A DNA stretch of 64,000 nt from Methanosphaerula subterraneus (GTDB taxonomy: Archaea; Halobacteriota; Methanomicrobia; Methanomicrobiales; Methanospirillaceae). The translations under genes and the position numbers were made by a program. The stretch is taken from positions 558,001 to 622,000 of the forward strand of contig NZ_CP170508.1 of assembly GCF_052055875.1 (NCBI RefSeq), given 5' to 3'. The notes under the pieces are model-generated. The model was not told the origin of the DNA, made no database searches, and saw only the letters and a list, made by a program, of their open reading frames with translations. Of the stretch, positions 28,384 through 39,000 are shown piece after piece. Position 1 is the first letter of the stretch, and the number at the start of each line of letters is the position of its first letter.

Positions 28384-29693
28384 GAGTTCCCCACAAGCGT
28401 GGGGATGAACCGCTAAATCTATGGTCACCTGCCCCCGGTGCGGCGAGTTCCCCACAAGCGTGGGGATGAACCGTTCCCAATATATATCACGCTTAACTGC
28501 ATCAAGAGTTCCCCACAAGCGTGGGGATGAACCGTCAGAGCCTACCCTGCCGACAGCCATCCCCAGGAGTTCCCCACAAGCGTGGGGATGAACCGCGACT
28601 CAAAGCCCTCGAAGAGCGGCGGGCTGAGAGTTCCCCACAAGCGTGGGGATGAACCGCAATCCATAATCATCTAGGCCAGGATTGGGCCGAGTTCCCCACA
28701 AGCGTGGGGATGAACCGTGGTGATCCCAGTTTGATAACAGAAGGAAATGGAGTTCCCCACAAGCGTGGGGATGAACCGTTGGTAGAGCGAGACCTCTATG
28801 TTCAATATTCGAGTTCCCCACAAGCGTGGGGATGAACCGAGCGTTGCTGCAACGTTTGTTAGGCCGGTGGCGAGTTCCCCACAAGCGTGGGGATGAACCG
28901 TACATGAGAGCAGGCATGAAGAGCGGGGCAGAGAGTTCCCCACAAGCGTGGGGATGAACCGTAGCCAGGAGGGCTTCTGCGGTCCCGGTTGCCGAGTTCC
29001 CCACAAGCGTGGGGATGAACCGATTGGCTTCGTATACGGGATCTGAGGATATATGAGTTCCCCACAAGCGTGGGGATGAACCGGTAAACGGCACCAATGG
29101 TGTTGCATCAGGACCGAGTTCCCCACAAGCGTGGGGATGAACCGAAAGTCGCAGTTGGAGATGTTCAATCTCTGTAGAGTTCCCCACAAGCGTGGGGATG
29201 AACCGATTCCCGCCGGGACCGTTGTGCCGGCTCTGACGAGTTCCCCACAAGCGTGGGGATGAACCGCGATCGAGCCTGAAAACTGTATCGACGAACTGGA
29301 GTTCCCCACAAGCGTGGGGATGAACCGAACGTGGTGCAGCACTTCGCCATGCTCGTATCGAGTTCCCCACAAGCGTGGGGATGAACCGGTATATGTTTGC
29401 GCTCGATCCCCTGTTACACTGAGTTCCCCACAAGCGTGGGGATGAACCGCAACTGCTGCATGGACACTGCTTAACGATGTTGAGTTCCCCACAAGCGTGG
29501 GGATGAACCGGCGGAGCGGTGGGCGTGGGAGAAAATTGTCGCGAGTTCCCCACAAGCGTGGGGATGAACCGAAGGCCTATGCAAAGACCACCACCGCCGG
29601 GAAGAGTTCCCCACAAGCGTGGGGATGAACCGTAGCCGATGATAACGCTGCAGCGGCTATGCAAGAGTTCCCCACAAGCGTGGGGATGAACCG

Positions 29694-29786
29694 TAATAAA
29701 TTCAGGCTCGCGATCTCCTTATCTCGAGTTCCCCACAAGCGTGGGGATGAACCGTAATAAATTCAGGCTCGCGATCTCCTTATCTC
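29694..29786 (+). repeat. Duplicated adjacent spacer
   Basis: Spacers at 29694-29725 and 29755-29786 are identical (start TAATAAATTCAGG, end TCCTTATCTC), separated by one repeat. This looks like repeat-mediated duplication of one unit. Confidence 0.95.
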
Positions 29787-30852
29787 GAGTTCCCCACAAG
29801 CGTGGGGATGAACCGCCGGCCACCTCGCAATGCTGGAGGATGCCCCCGAGTTCCCCACAAGCGTGGGGATGAACCGGCGCACAGTTCGACACATTCCACA
29901 GGTCAGAGGAGTTCCCCACAAGCGTGGGGATGAACCGTCTCCATCGGGGAGTTATCAAAACTGGTTGGTGAGTTCCCCACAAGCGTGGGGATGAACCGTA
30001 GCAAATGCGTATATGTCAACTATGGGTCTGGAGTTCCCCACAAGCGTGGGGATGAACCGACTGATGAAACTGATGACAAAATTGATTTGCTGAGTTCCCC
30101 ACAAGCGTGGGGATGAACCGTCGACATTCGAGAGGGACGCCTGATACTGTGCGAGTTCCCCACAAGCGTGGGGATGAACCGGTCAACAAAATCTTACATC
30201 TTCGGTGGCCGATGAGTTCCCCACAAGCGTGGGGATGAACCGAGCCCGTCCAGCGAGTCGTCTGCATCGTCGACGAGTTCCCCACAAGCGTGGGGATGAA
30301 CCGTCGCCTCGCCGATAATCCCAGCCTGATAAAATGAGTTCCCCACAAGCGTGGGGATGAACCGTATCAGTGAAAAGAAGAAGTCGGCCTACATCAGAGT
30401 TCCCCACAAGCGTGGGGATGAACCGAAGTCGAGACGATGCATGACAAGGCACACAAAGAGTTCCCCACAAGCGTGGGGATGAACCGCCGCCGCCACAGTT
30501 TCGGGTCCAGGGGTGACCGAGTTCCCCACAAGCGTGGGGATGAACCGATTCAATCACCCTTCCGAGTTCGTCAGCGCACGAGTTCCCCACAAGCGTGGGG
30601 ATGAACCGGTGAATGTCATTGACTGCTCTTTCTGTTTGCCGAGTTCCCCACAAGCGTGGGGATGAACCGACGGGGATCTGAGGGGGGTAGGTAATGGCCT
30701 AGAGTTCCCCACAAGCGTGGGGATGAACCGATCCCCGGCGGCCGCCGTCTTGAACTGGGCATGAGTTCCCCACAAGCGTGGGGATGAACCGTAAGCCCAG
30801 TCGATTGAGTTCCTCAACCTCCTGAGTTCCCCACAAGCGTGGGGATGAACCG

Positions 30853-31006
30853 GGAGCGGTTTACCGCTCCTGTCAAGTCTGTAAGAGTTCCCCACAAGCG
30901 TGGGGATGAACCGGGAGCGGTTTACCGCTCCTGTCAAGTCTGTAAGAGTTCCCCACAAGCGTGGGGATGAACCGGGAGCGGTTTACCGCTCCTGTCAAGT
31001 CTGTAA
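30853..31006 (+). repeat. Triplicated adjacent spacer with internal hairpin
   Basis: Spacers at 30853-30884, 30914-30945 and 30975-31006 are identical. Each begins with GGAGCGGTTTACCGCTCC, a perfect 8-bp inverted repeat with a 2-base loop. Confidence 0.95.
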
Positions 31007-31555
31007 GAGTTCCCCACAAGCGTGGGGATGAACCGTCCGCGGTGGTTCGGAAAAACTGCTTGCTCAGGAGTTCCCCACAAGCGTGGGGATGAACCGAAAT
31101 GGATCGAGTTGTATTGCTCCGGGGAAAAGAGTTCCCCACAAGCGTGGGGATGAACCGACAAACTCCAAACCACAATCAATGACCTGGACGAGTTCCCCAC
31201 AAGCGTGGGGATGAACCGAGCAGTTGCCCGCCAGTGTGCTCGCTCCACTGGAGTTCCCCACAAGCGTGGGGATGAACCGGTCACGTTCTTGGCGAGCCTG
31301 TCTATCTCGGCGAGTTCCCCACAACCGTGGGGATGAACCGTCGCAGAGGTATGTTGACGATGATCCGCCGACGAGTTCCCCACAACCGTGGGGATGAACC
31401 GTACCATCCGCCGGCGATATAGCTGGAAACCTCGAGTTCCCCACAAGCGTGGGGATGAACCGGAGGAGGTAGGAAAGGATATCCTCCTCAATTTGAGTTC
31501 CCCACAACCGTGGGGATGAACCGTGGTCTCTCTGGGCCTGCTGTTTCAGGCTGAT

Positions 31556-31584
31556 GAGTTCACCAGCAGATGGGGGAAAAAACA
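31556..31584 (+). repeat. Degenerate terminal CRISPR repeat
   Basis: Exactly 61 bases after the last intact repeat, the sequence reads GAGTTCACCAGCAGATGGGG and continues A-rich; it matches the repeat at 19 of 29 positions. It is the decayed trailer-end repeat, and 31524-31555 is the last spacer. Confidence 0.75.
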
Positions 31585-31682
31585 GAAGAATCACCTCTCT
31601 TGCACCCCACCGCCCCCCCAGAAAGAACCACAACGTGCACTCATCACACAACCCATAAATCCCCGTTTTGTGACTATCATAG

Positions 31683-33863
31683 ATGGAGATCAGAAGGATC
31701 GAACGGGCCGCGCTGCTCTGCCTGGCCGTCGCCGGCATCCTCCTCGGAACCGCCGTCCCGGTGCTCGCCGCAGCAGCATCGCATCCCTTCACCGTGAACG
31801 ACCTGGTGACCCTCCAGCGGGTCGGAGCACCCGCCCCGTCACCGGACGGGGCCTGGATCGTCTTCTCCCTGCGCAGCACCGACCTGGCCGGCAACAGGGG
31901 ACTGACCAGCCTCTGGATCGTCAGGCCCGACGGCACCGATCTCCGCCAGCTGACCTTCCAGCCCGGCAACGATGCGAACCCCTGCTGGTCGCCCGACTCC
32001 TCGACCGTCTATTACCTCTCCACCAGGTCGGGCAGTTCGCAGGTCTGGAAGGTCTCCCCGGCCGGCGGAGAGGCCGTGCAGGTCACGGACCTTCCGCTGG
32101 ACTGCTCGAACCTGAAGATCTCCCCTGACGGGAAGAGCCTCGCCTTCTCCATGCCGGTCTTTCCCGGCGCCGGCATCGACGAGACGGCCGCAGACCTGAC
32201 CGCCATCGAGCAGCAGAACGCGTCCGGAAAGGTGTACGACGCCCTCCCGGTCCGCCACTGGGACGCGTACGGGGACGGCCGGCGGAACCATATCTTCGTG
32301 ATGGGCCTCGCCGCCGGGGAACCGGTCGATGTCATGCGGACGATGGATGCCGACAGCCCCTCGGACCCGTTCGGCGGGCCGGAGGAGTATGCGTTCACCC
32401 CGGACAGCGCCGGGATCGTCTTCTCGGCGGCCGACACCGGACGCGAGGAGATGTGGAGCACCGGACACAACCTCTACCGCGCCTCGATCGCCGGGACCGA
32501 GCCGCCCGTCAACCTCACGCCGGCGAACCGGGCCTGGATCACCCGGCCGGCCTTCTCGCCGGACGGCACCACCCTCGCGTACCTCGCCATGACCAGTCCG
32601 GGCTACGAGGCCGACCGGTACCGCATCATCCTCCGCTCCTGGCCCGGCGGGGAGGACCGGGAGATCGCCGCCTCCTGGGACCGCTCTCCGTCCTCCATCG
32701 CCTGGTCGCAGGACGGGAAGACCCTCTATGTGACCGCCATGGACACCGGGAACAGGGCGCTCTTCGCGATCGACCCGGCCACCGGAGCGGTCAGGACCCT
32801 GGTCGGGCACGGCTCGGTCTCCTCGGTCGGCACCATCGGGGACCGGCTCGTCTACGCCCTGGCCAACCAGACCGCCCCGGCCGATCTCTACACCATCGAT
32901 CCCGACGGAGACCATCCAGAGCAGATCACGCAGATCAACCGGGACCGGCTGGCCGAAGTCCGGATGGGAGAGTACGAGCAGTTCTCCTTCTCGGGCTGGA
33001 ACAATGAGACCGTCTACGGCTATGTGGTGAAACCCGTGGACTTCGATCCTGCGAAGAGCTACCCGGTCGCCCTGCTGATCCATGGCGGACCCCAGGGTTC
33101 GTTTCCTGACGAGTTCAGTTACCGCTGGAACCCCCAGGTCTATGCCGGCCGGGGCTACGCGGTGGTGACCATCGACTTCCACGGCTCGGTCGGATACGGC
33201 CAGGGCTTCACCGACTCGATACAGGCGGACTGGGGCGGGAAACCGCTGGAGGATCTCCAGAAAGGGCTGAAGGCGGCGCTTGACGAGAATCTCTGGATGG
33301 ACGGGGACCGGGTCGCCGCGCTCGGCGCCTCGTACGGGGGGTACATGGTCAACTGGATCGCAGGGGCCTGGCCGGACCGGTTCCGGTGCCTGGTGACGCA
33401 TGACGGCCCCTTCGATATCCGGCAGTCGTACTTCGATACCGATGAGCTCTGGTTCCCTGAATGGAATCATAACGGCACTCCGTGGGAGAACCCGGAGGCG
33501 TACTCCCGGTTCAACCCGGCCGAGCATGTCGACGCCTGGAAGACGCCCACCCTGGTCATCCAGGGCGGGAAGGACTACCGGGTGCCTGAGACGGAAGGGT
33601 TCGCGGTCTTCACGGCCCTCCAGCGGAGGAACATCCCGAGCAGGCTCCTCTACTTCCCTGACGAGAACCACTGGGTGCAGAAACCGGGGAACAGTATCCT
33701 CTGGCACGATACGGTCCTCGACTGGCTGGACCGGTGGACCGGGAATACCAAACCGTCGACAGAGGCCCTGCCCGCGTCCGGGAAGTCAGGGAACATCTCC
33801 TCTGTTCTTCAGCGGCTCGCCGTCCCCGACCTTGTCCCCGGAGACGACGAGACCGTTGCATAG
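31683..33863 (+). CDS. Secreted S9-family prolyl oligopeptidase-like serine peptidase
   Basis: 726 residues with an N-terminal signal peptide (ALLCLAVAGILLGTAVPVLA). Residues about 40-400 form a beta-propeller with TolB-like repeats (SPDGAWIVFS, SPDGKSLAFS, SPDGTTLAYL). The C-terminal alpha/beta-hydrolase domain has the nucleophile Ser550 in GASYGGY, Asp631 in GGKDYRVP and His663 in DENHWV. The family trims short peptides from the N-terminus (acylaminoacyl or dipeptidyl peptidase). Its 3' end appears again in fragment form near 42935 (see findings). Confidence 0.9.
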   Translation: MEIRRIERAALLCLAVAGILLGTAVPVLAAAASHPFTVNDLVTLQRVGAPAPSPDGAWIVFSLRSTDLAGNRGLTSLWIVRPDGTDLRQLTFQPGNDANPCWSPDSSTVYYLSTRSGSSQVWKVSPAGGEAVQVTDLPLDCSNLKISPDGKSLAFSMPVFPGAGIDETAADLTAIEQQNASGKVYDALPVRHWDAYGDGRRNHIFVMGLAAGEPVDVMRTMDADSPSDPFGGPEEYAFTPDSAGIVFSAADTGREEMWSTGHNLYRASIAGTEPPVNLTPANRAWITRPAFSPDGTTLAYLAMTSPGYEADRYRIILRSWPGGEDREIAASWDRSPSSIAWSQDGKTLYVTAMDTGNRALFAIDPATGAVRTLVGHGSVSSVGTIGDRLVYALANQTAPADLYTIDPDGDHPEQITQINRDRLAEVRMGEYEQFSFSGWNNETVYGYVVKPVDFDPAKSYPVALLIHGGPQGSFPDEFSYRWNPQVYAGRGYAVVTIDFHGSVGYGQGFTDSIQADWGGKPLEDLQKGLKAALDENLWMDGDRVAALGASYGGYMVNWIAGAWPDRFRCLVTHDGPFDIRQSYFDTDELWFPEWNHNGTPWENPEAYSRFNPAEHVDAWKTPTLVIQGGKDYRVPETEGFAVFTALQRRNIPSRLLYFPDENHWVQKPGNSILWHDTVLDWLDRWTGNTKPSTEALPASGKSGNISSVLQRLAVPDLVPGDDETVA

Positions 33864-33939
33864 CGACGAAAGAAAGTATTAAGAACAAGATTTATCGTGG
33901 GACCGGACCATTCAGAAATAGTGATGGTGGTGGTTCTGC
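33851..33939 (+). promoter_or_regulatory. Duplicated 5' region, copy A
   Basis: It runs from the last codons of the S9 peptidase gene through AAGAACAAGATTTATCG and GGTGGTGGTTCTGC to the ATG at 33940. About 85 per cent of positions match the region upstream of 43032. The TTTATC stretch is a candidate TATA element. Confidence 0.6.
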
Positions 33940-36000
33940 ATGAGGGCTTCGTATTGTCTGGACATACTTTATATTCTGATCGTCTGTAGCAGCCTCCTGG
34001 CCGTCTCGGCCGAAGGAGGGTACGTGTACGCCGCGCAATGGGGCGATTACGGTCCTGGTGACGGGCAGTTCGACCAGCCCGCGGCCGCCGCGGTCGACAC
34101 CGCCGGCCATGTCTACGTCGTCGACACGTGGAACCACCGGATCGAAAAGTTCACCGCGAACGGTACATTCATCACCCAATGGGGCGGTTCCGGCCTCGGC
34201 GACGGGCAGATGCAGTTTCCAATGGCGATCGCCGTCGACAGCGCAGGGAATGTTTACGTCGTCGACTCGTTCAACAACCGGGTCCAGAAGTTCGATCCGA
34301 CCGGCGGATTCCTCATGAAATGGGGGAGTCTGGGCTCCGGTGACGGGCAGTTCAACCGGCCGACCGGTATCGCCGTCGACGGCGCCGGCACCGTCTATGT
34401 CGTCGACGAGCAGAACAACCGGGTCCAGACTTTCGATGGGAACGGCACCTTCCTCATGAAGTGGGGGAGTAATGGTTCGGGGGACGGGCAGTTCCGCTGG
34501 CCGTCCGGTGTCGCGGTGGACTCCGTCGGCACCGTCTACGTCGTCGACTCGTTCAACAACCGGGTCCAGACGTTCGATGCCAACGGCACCTTCCTCCAGA
34601 AATGGGGCGGTGAAAGCTCGGGGGAGTTCAAGTATCCTGAGGGTGTCGCCGTCGACAGCGCAGGGAACGTCTATGTCGCCGACAGGAGCAACAGCCGGGT
34701 CCGGCAGTTCGCGTCGAACGGCACATTCCTCAGGAACTGGGGCGGTTATGGCTCCGGCGACGGGCAGTTCAACTATCCGGAGGGTGTTGCCGTCGACAGC
34801 GCCGGGAACGTCTACGTCGTCGACACCGGGAACGACCGGGTCCAGAAGTTCACGTCGAACGGCACCTTCCTCCAAAAATGGGGAGGCAGTCTCGGCTCGT
34901 TCGACGGGCAGGTCAGGGCGCCCCATGGTGTCGCCGTCGACACCGCCGGCAACGTCTACGTCGTCGACACCGGGAACGACCAGGTCCAGAAGTTCGACGC
35001 CAACGGCACCTTCCTCAGGAAATGGGGAGGTTTCGGTGCGGGGGACGGGCAGTTCAACTATCCGGAGGGTGTCGCCGTCGACACCGCCGGCAACGTCTAC
35101 GTCGCCGACACGGATAATCGCCGGGTCCAGCAGTTCGCCCCGGACGGCACCTTCATAGCGGCGTGGGGTAGGGCCGGTTCGGGAGCCGGGCAGCTCGACC
35201 GGCCGTTCGATGTCGCGGTCGACGGCGCAGGGAACGTCTACGTGACCGACCTGACGTACGACCGGGTCCAGAAGTACGACGCATCCGGGACATTCATCCA
35301 GTACTGGGACGGGAATGGTTTGGGGGACGGGCAGTTCATCAATCCGTCGGGTATCGCCGTCGACAGCGCCGGCACCGTCTCCGTCGCCGACACCGGGAAT
35401 CACCGGGTCCAGCAGTTCACGTCGAACGGCACCTTCATCAGGCAATGGGCCTGTGTCGGATCTGAAGACGGGCAGCTCCAGGACCCCTATGAGGTCGCCG
35501 TCGACAGCGCAGGAAACGTATATGCAGCCTGCGTGCAGTTCCAGAAGACCGGCTGGCTGGCGATCCAATCCGGGATCCAGGATACGACCCCCCCTCCCCA
35601 GCTGATCCGGTCCGCGGTCCGGAAATACACGCCGGCCGGGACGTTCATCACGGAATGGGGCGGCCTGGGCTCCGGCGACGGGCAGTTCAGAGAGGTGCGG
35701 GGGATCGCCGTCGACAGCGCCGGCACCGTGTACATAACCGATTGGAGCAACCACCGGGTCCAGACGTTCGTCCCGGCCGTCGCCCCGGTCCCCCCGTCAG
35801 GGAACGCCCCCCGGGACCTCGCCGGTGACGGGCTCTCCGAGGACATCGATGGCGACGGGGTCCATGACTTCGACGACGTGGTCCTCTTCTTCACCCAGAT
35901 GGACTGGATCGCCGCGAACGAGCCGGTCGGCGCCTTCGACTTCAATAAGAACGGCAGGATCGACTTCGACGATATCGTCCTGCTCTTCAACGGTCTGTAG
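33940..36000 (+). CDS. Secreted NHL-repeat protein with C-terminal calcium-loop segment
   Basis: 686 residues: signal peptide (LDILYILIVCSSLLAVSAEGG), then about a dozen NHL repeats of the form GDGQF..P.GVAVDSAGNVYVVD..NNRVQKF; one blade near residue 530 is interrupted by an insert (FQKTGWLAIQSGIQDTTPPP). The C-terminus (DIDGDGVHDFDDVVLFFTQMDW ... FDFNKNGRIDFDDIVLLF) has the same double Asp-rich loop as the protein at 15969. Extracellular binding or scaffold role inferred. Confidence 0.87.
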   Translation: MRASYCLDILYILIVCSSLLAVSAEGGYVYAAQWGDYGPGDGQFDQPAAAAVDTAGHVYVVDTWNHRIEKFTANGTFITQWGGSGLGDGQMQFPMAIAVDSAGNVYVVDSFNNRVQKFDPTGGFLMKWGSLGSGDGQFNRPTGIAVDGAGTVYVVDEQNNRVQTFDGNGTFLMKWGSNGSGDGQFRWPSGVAVDSVGTVYVVDSFNNRVQTFDANGTFLQKWGGESSGEFKYPEGVAVDSAGNVYVADRSNSRVRQFASNGTFLRNWGGYGSGDGQFNYPEGVAVDSAGNVYVVDTGNDRVQKFTSNGTFLQKWGGSLGSFDGQVRAPHGVAVDTAGNVYVVDTGNDQVQKFDANGTFLRKWGGFGAGDGQFNYPEGVAVDTAGNVYVADTDNRRVQQFAPDGTFIAAWGRAGSGAGQLDRPFDVAVDGAGNVYVTDLTYDRVQKYDASGTFIQYWDGNGLGDGQFINPSGIAVDSAGTVSVADTGNHRVQQFTSNGTFIRQWACVGSEDGQLQDPYEVAVDSAGNVYAACVQFQKTGWLAIQSGIQDTTPPPQLIRSAVRKYTPAGTFITEWGGLGSGDGQFREVRGIAVDSAGTVYITDWSNHRVQTFVPAVAPVPPSGNAPRDLAGDGLSEDIDGDGVHDFDDVVLFFTQMDWIAANEPVGAFDFNKNGRIDFDDIVLLFNGL

Positions 36001-36067
36001 GGATCGATCCAGAACCCCGCGGGGAGGGTGGCGAGCCCGGGGGCGGCCCGGGCGCCGGCGGTCGGGC

Positions 36068-39000
36068 TCAGGTGGCCCGGATGTACCCCGTCCGCTGAAC
36101 GGTCTCGGTCGAGCCGTCGGTGTAGGTGACCGTCACGAGCGGCGAGAAGGTGCCGGCGGCCGGGTAGAAGAAGGTCGGGGCGACCGTCCGCGAGTTCCAG
36201 GTCTCCAGGTGGGCCGGGGCGTCGAACGACCAGAGGACCGAGCCGATGCTCTTTCCCTCCGCCGGGGTCAGGGTGAACTTCACGGCGCTGCCGTGCGGGG
36301 CCGTCGTCGGTTCGGCGACGAACGAGGCCCCGCCGGACGGGACCGGTGTCGTCGGCGTCGTCGTTTGGCCGGCCGGCGCGAACGCGATCCAGTCGAGGTT
36401 CTGGCCGTCGCCCTGGAAGGTGAGTCTCAGGGGGTGGTACCCGGACGTCAGGGTGACAGGGACCGAGACCGTCCGGTAGGTGTCGAAGGACCCGGTCTTC
36501 GGGACCGCGACCGTCGCGAGCGTCTCGCCGAAGAACGACAGCACGATCGTCCGCCCGCTGTTCGGGCTCGCGACGCGGGCGGTCATCTCGTAGGTTCCGC
36601 CCTCTGCGACATACACGGTGTAGGTCAGGTACTCACCGGTGCGGATCCAGCCGACATCGTAGCCGCTGGCACCGGTCTCGATGTCGACGTCGTCCTGACG
36701 GTACGCGCCGCCCTGGTTGCCGGGCGTGGTGTCGACATACCCGCCGAGATCGTAGTCCTCGGCCTGGATCGTGCAGGGAATCTGGAACGGCTCACGAGTC
36801 TGCGGCTGCGGCGCGAACGCGATCCAGTCGAGGTTCAGACCGTCGCCCTCGAAGGTCAGCCGCACGGTGGTGTTCCCGGCCGGCAGGGAGACGTACTCCT
36901 CGACCGCCGTCGTGTACGTCGTGAACGACCCGGTCTTCGGGAACCTGATGAGGAAGGGCTCCTTCTCCGAGTTGACCGAGATCCACGCCTGAAGTCCTTC
37001 GTTCGGGGTCGCGACGCGGGCGGTCATGAGGTAGGGCCCGCCCTCCGGGACGTTCAGCGTGTAGATGAGCCACTCGCCGTCCCGGATCCAGCCGACATCG
37101 GTGATCCCGCCGGCCGTCTCGATGTCGACGTCGTCATGGCGGTAGACTCCGCCCTCGTTGCCGGCGGTGGTGTCATGGTAGGCGATCCCCTCGCCGCCGA
37201 GGTCGTACTCCTCGGCCTGGATCCTGCCCGGGACCGGGTGCTGCGTGTACGGCGCCGGGGCGACCACCGGCGTGCCGGGCGACGGCGCGAGCGGCAGGTA
37301 GTCGGTGACGCCCTCCTCCGGATTGACGACATAGGGGACGTCGCAGATGCCGTCGCGGTCAGCGTCCGGGTGGGTCTCCGAGAAGCCCGTGCCGTTCGGG
37401 TTGGCCCAGAAGTTGCCGCCGAGGTACGGGCCGCCGACGATGTTCGCGCCGCCCGTCTTCTCGTAGTTCAGCTGCCCGGACTCAAATGACCCGAAGTAGC
37501 CGTTGTCGGTGTTGTTCAGGTAGTTGTTCCGGACGCGGGACCCCCAGTCGCCGCCGACGAACCCCCTGCCGTTGCCGGTGATCCAGTTGCCATGGATGTC
37601 GCACCCGCCGCGATCGGACGCGTGCACGCCGTCACCGGCGTTCCCCTCGATCCGGTTGCCGACGATCTCGGCGCCGCCGTGCACGAACTCCAGGCCGTCG
37701 TCGCCGTTGGCGCGGAAGGTGCAGTTCCGGACGACCGCGAAGGAGCCGTCCCTGCTGGTGAGGCCGTCGCCGGCGTTCTCCGAGACGTCGCAGTCGGCGA
37801 TGTGGTTCGTGGTGCGATCGCTCGACTGGAGCATGTCACCGCTGACGCCCACGCCGTTGCCGGTGATCGAGCATCGTTCGACCGCGAAGCCCCCGGCCGG
37901 GTAGGAGAGGGCGAGCCCGAGGTCGGTGTTCTCTCTGAGGACGGAGTCGCGGAGGACGTGGTCATGGGTGGTCCCCCCCCGGGGGCCGTAGCTGATCCCG
38001 ACGCGGTTCTGCTCGGCGACGACCTCCTCGACCACGGTCTCCGATGCTCCGCCGACCCGGATCCCCTCGTCCCAGTGGCGGACGGAGAGGTTCCGGATGG
38101 TGACGTTCGCGATGGTGCCGGGCGACGTCGGGGTGGCGAGTCCGGTGGCGTAGACGCCGATCGAGCCGTCTGCGCCGGCCCCCACGATGCTGTGGCCCAT
38201 GCCGTCGAGGACGACGTCCGAACTCGTGATCAGGACCCCGATCCCGTCGGCCGATAGGTCACCGTCGAGGGTGTGAAGGCCGGGCGTGGAGATGAGGAGG
38301 TGTGGCGTCGGTGTCGGGACGGGCGTCGGCTCCTGCGTCGCCGGCAGCTCGAAGTCGAGGTAGTCGAGGTTGACCCGTTCGATGCCGTCGAACGAGAGCC
38401 GGACCGTGGTCGCTCCGGCGGGGAGCGGGAAGGGTGTCGAGTCGTGGATGAGGAAGGTGCCGAAGGACCCGGTCGGCCTGAGATCGACCGTCCCTGCGGC
38501 CGTGCCGTTGGTCGAGATGGCGACCCTTTTCGTGGTCGCGTCCGGGTTCGCGGCCGAGAGCCGGAGGACGACGGTCTGCGGCGTGGTCGCGTTCACGGTG
38601 TACGCGAGCCACTCGCCGCCCCGGATCCAGCCGACATCGGTGATCCCGCCGGCGGTCTCGATGTCGACGTCGTCCTGCCGGTAGGCTCCCCCTTCATTGC
38701 CGGCGGTGGTGTCATGGTAGGCGATCCCCTCGCCGCCGAGATCGTAGTCCTCGGCCTGGACCTGGCCCGGGACGGAGAGCGGTTTGTACGGCGCCGGCGT
38801 TCCGTTCGCCGACGTCTCGAGCGTCAGGGTGACCGGCACGGTCTGACCCTTCGCCGGGTACTGCGTGATGTTCCAGACGGCGTCGTGGTACCCCGAGAGG
38901 GTCGCGATGACCTTCCTCATCGGTGTGGCCGTGAGGTGGATGGTGACGTTGAGCGGTCCGTCCGTCGTGGTACCCACCGGGTACCTCGTTGAGGAGAGGT

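Larger units (their letters stand above)
28384..31523 (+). CRISPR. Type I-E CRISPR array, 52 repeats and 51 spacers
   Basis: The 29-base repeat begins GAGTTCCCC, has a CCCCAC-AAGC-GTGGGG hairpin, and ends GATGAACCG. Spacers are 32 bases; 28384 to 31495 is exactly 51 periods of 61. Orientation is leader-proximal at the cas2 side, so crRNAs come from the plus strand. Three leader-distal repeats (starting 31312, 31373 and 31495) have loop AACC instead of AAGC, while the one at 31434 is canonical. One spacer occurs twice and another three times in a row. Confidence 0.98.

Noticed and set aside
28600..31969. Long minus-strand ORFs with recurring FIPTLVGNS / VHPHACGEL units
   Set aside because: These are translations of the CRISPR repeats; the 61-bp period shifts the frame regularly, giving an artificial repeat protein.
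31839..33707. 622-codon minus-strand ORF opposite the S9 peptidase
   Set aside because: Shadow of a GC-rich coding gene; the plus strand has signal peptide, propeller and catalytic triad.
33892..35754. 620-codon minus-strand ORF opposite the NHL gene, itself repetitive
   Set aside because: Its repeats mirror the NHL repeats on the real strand; no signal peptide or domain.
35825..37489. 554-codon plus-strand ORF overlapping two surface genes
   Set aside because: Arg/Gly-rich shadow; overlaps the true ends of both the 33940 gene and the 36068 gene.
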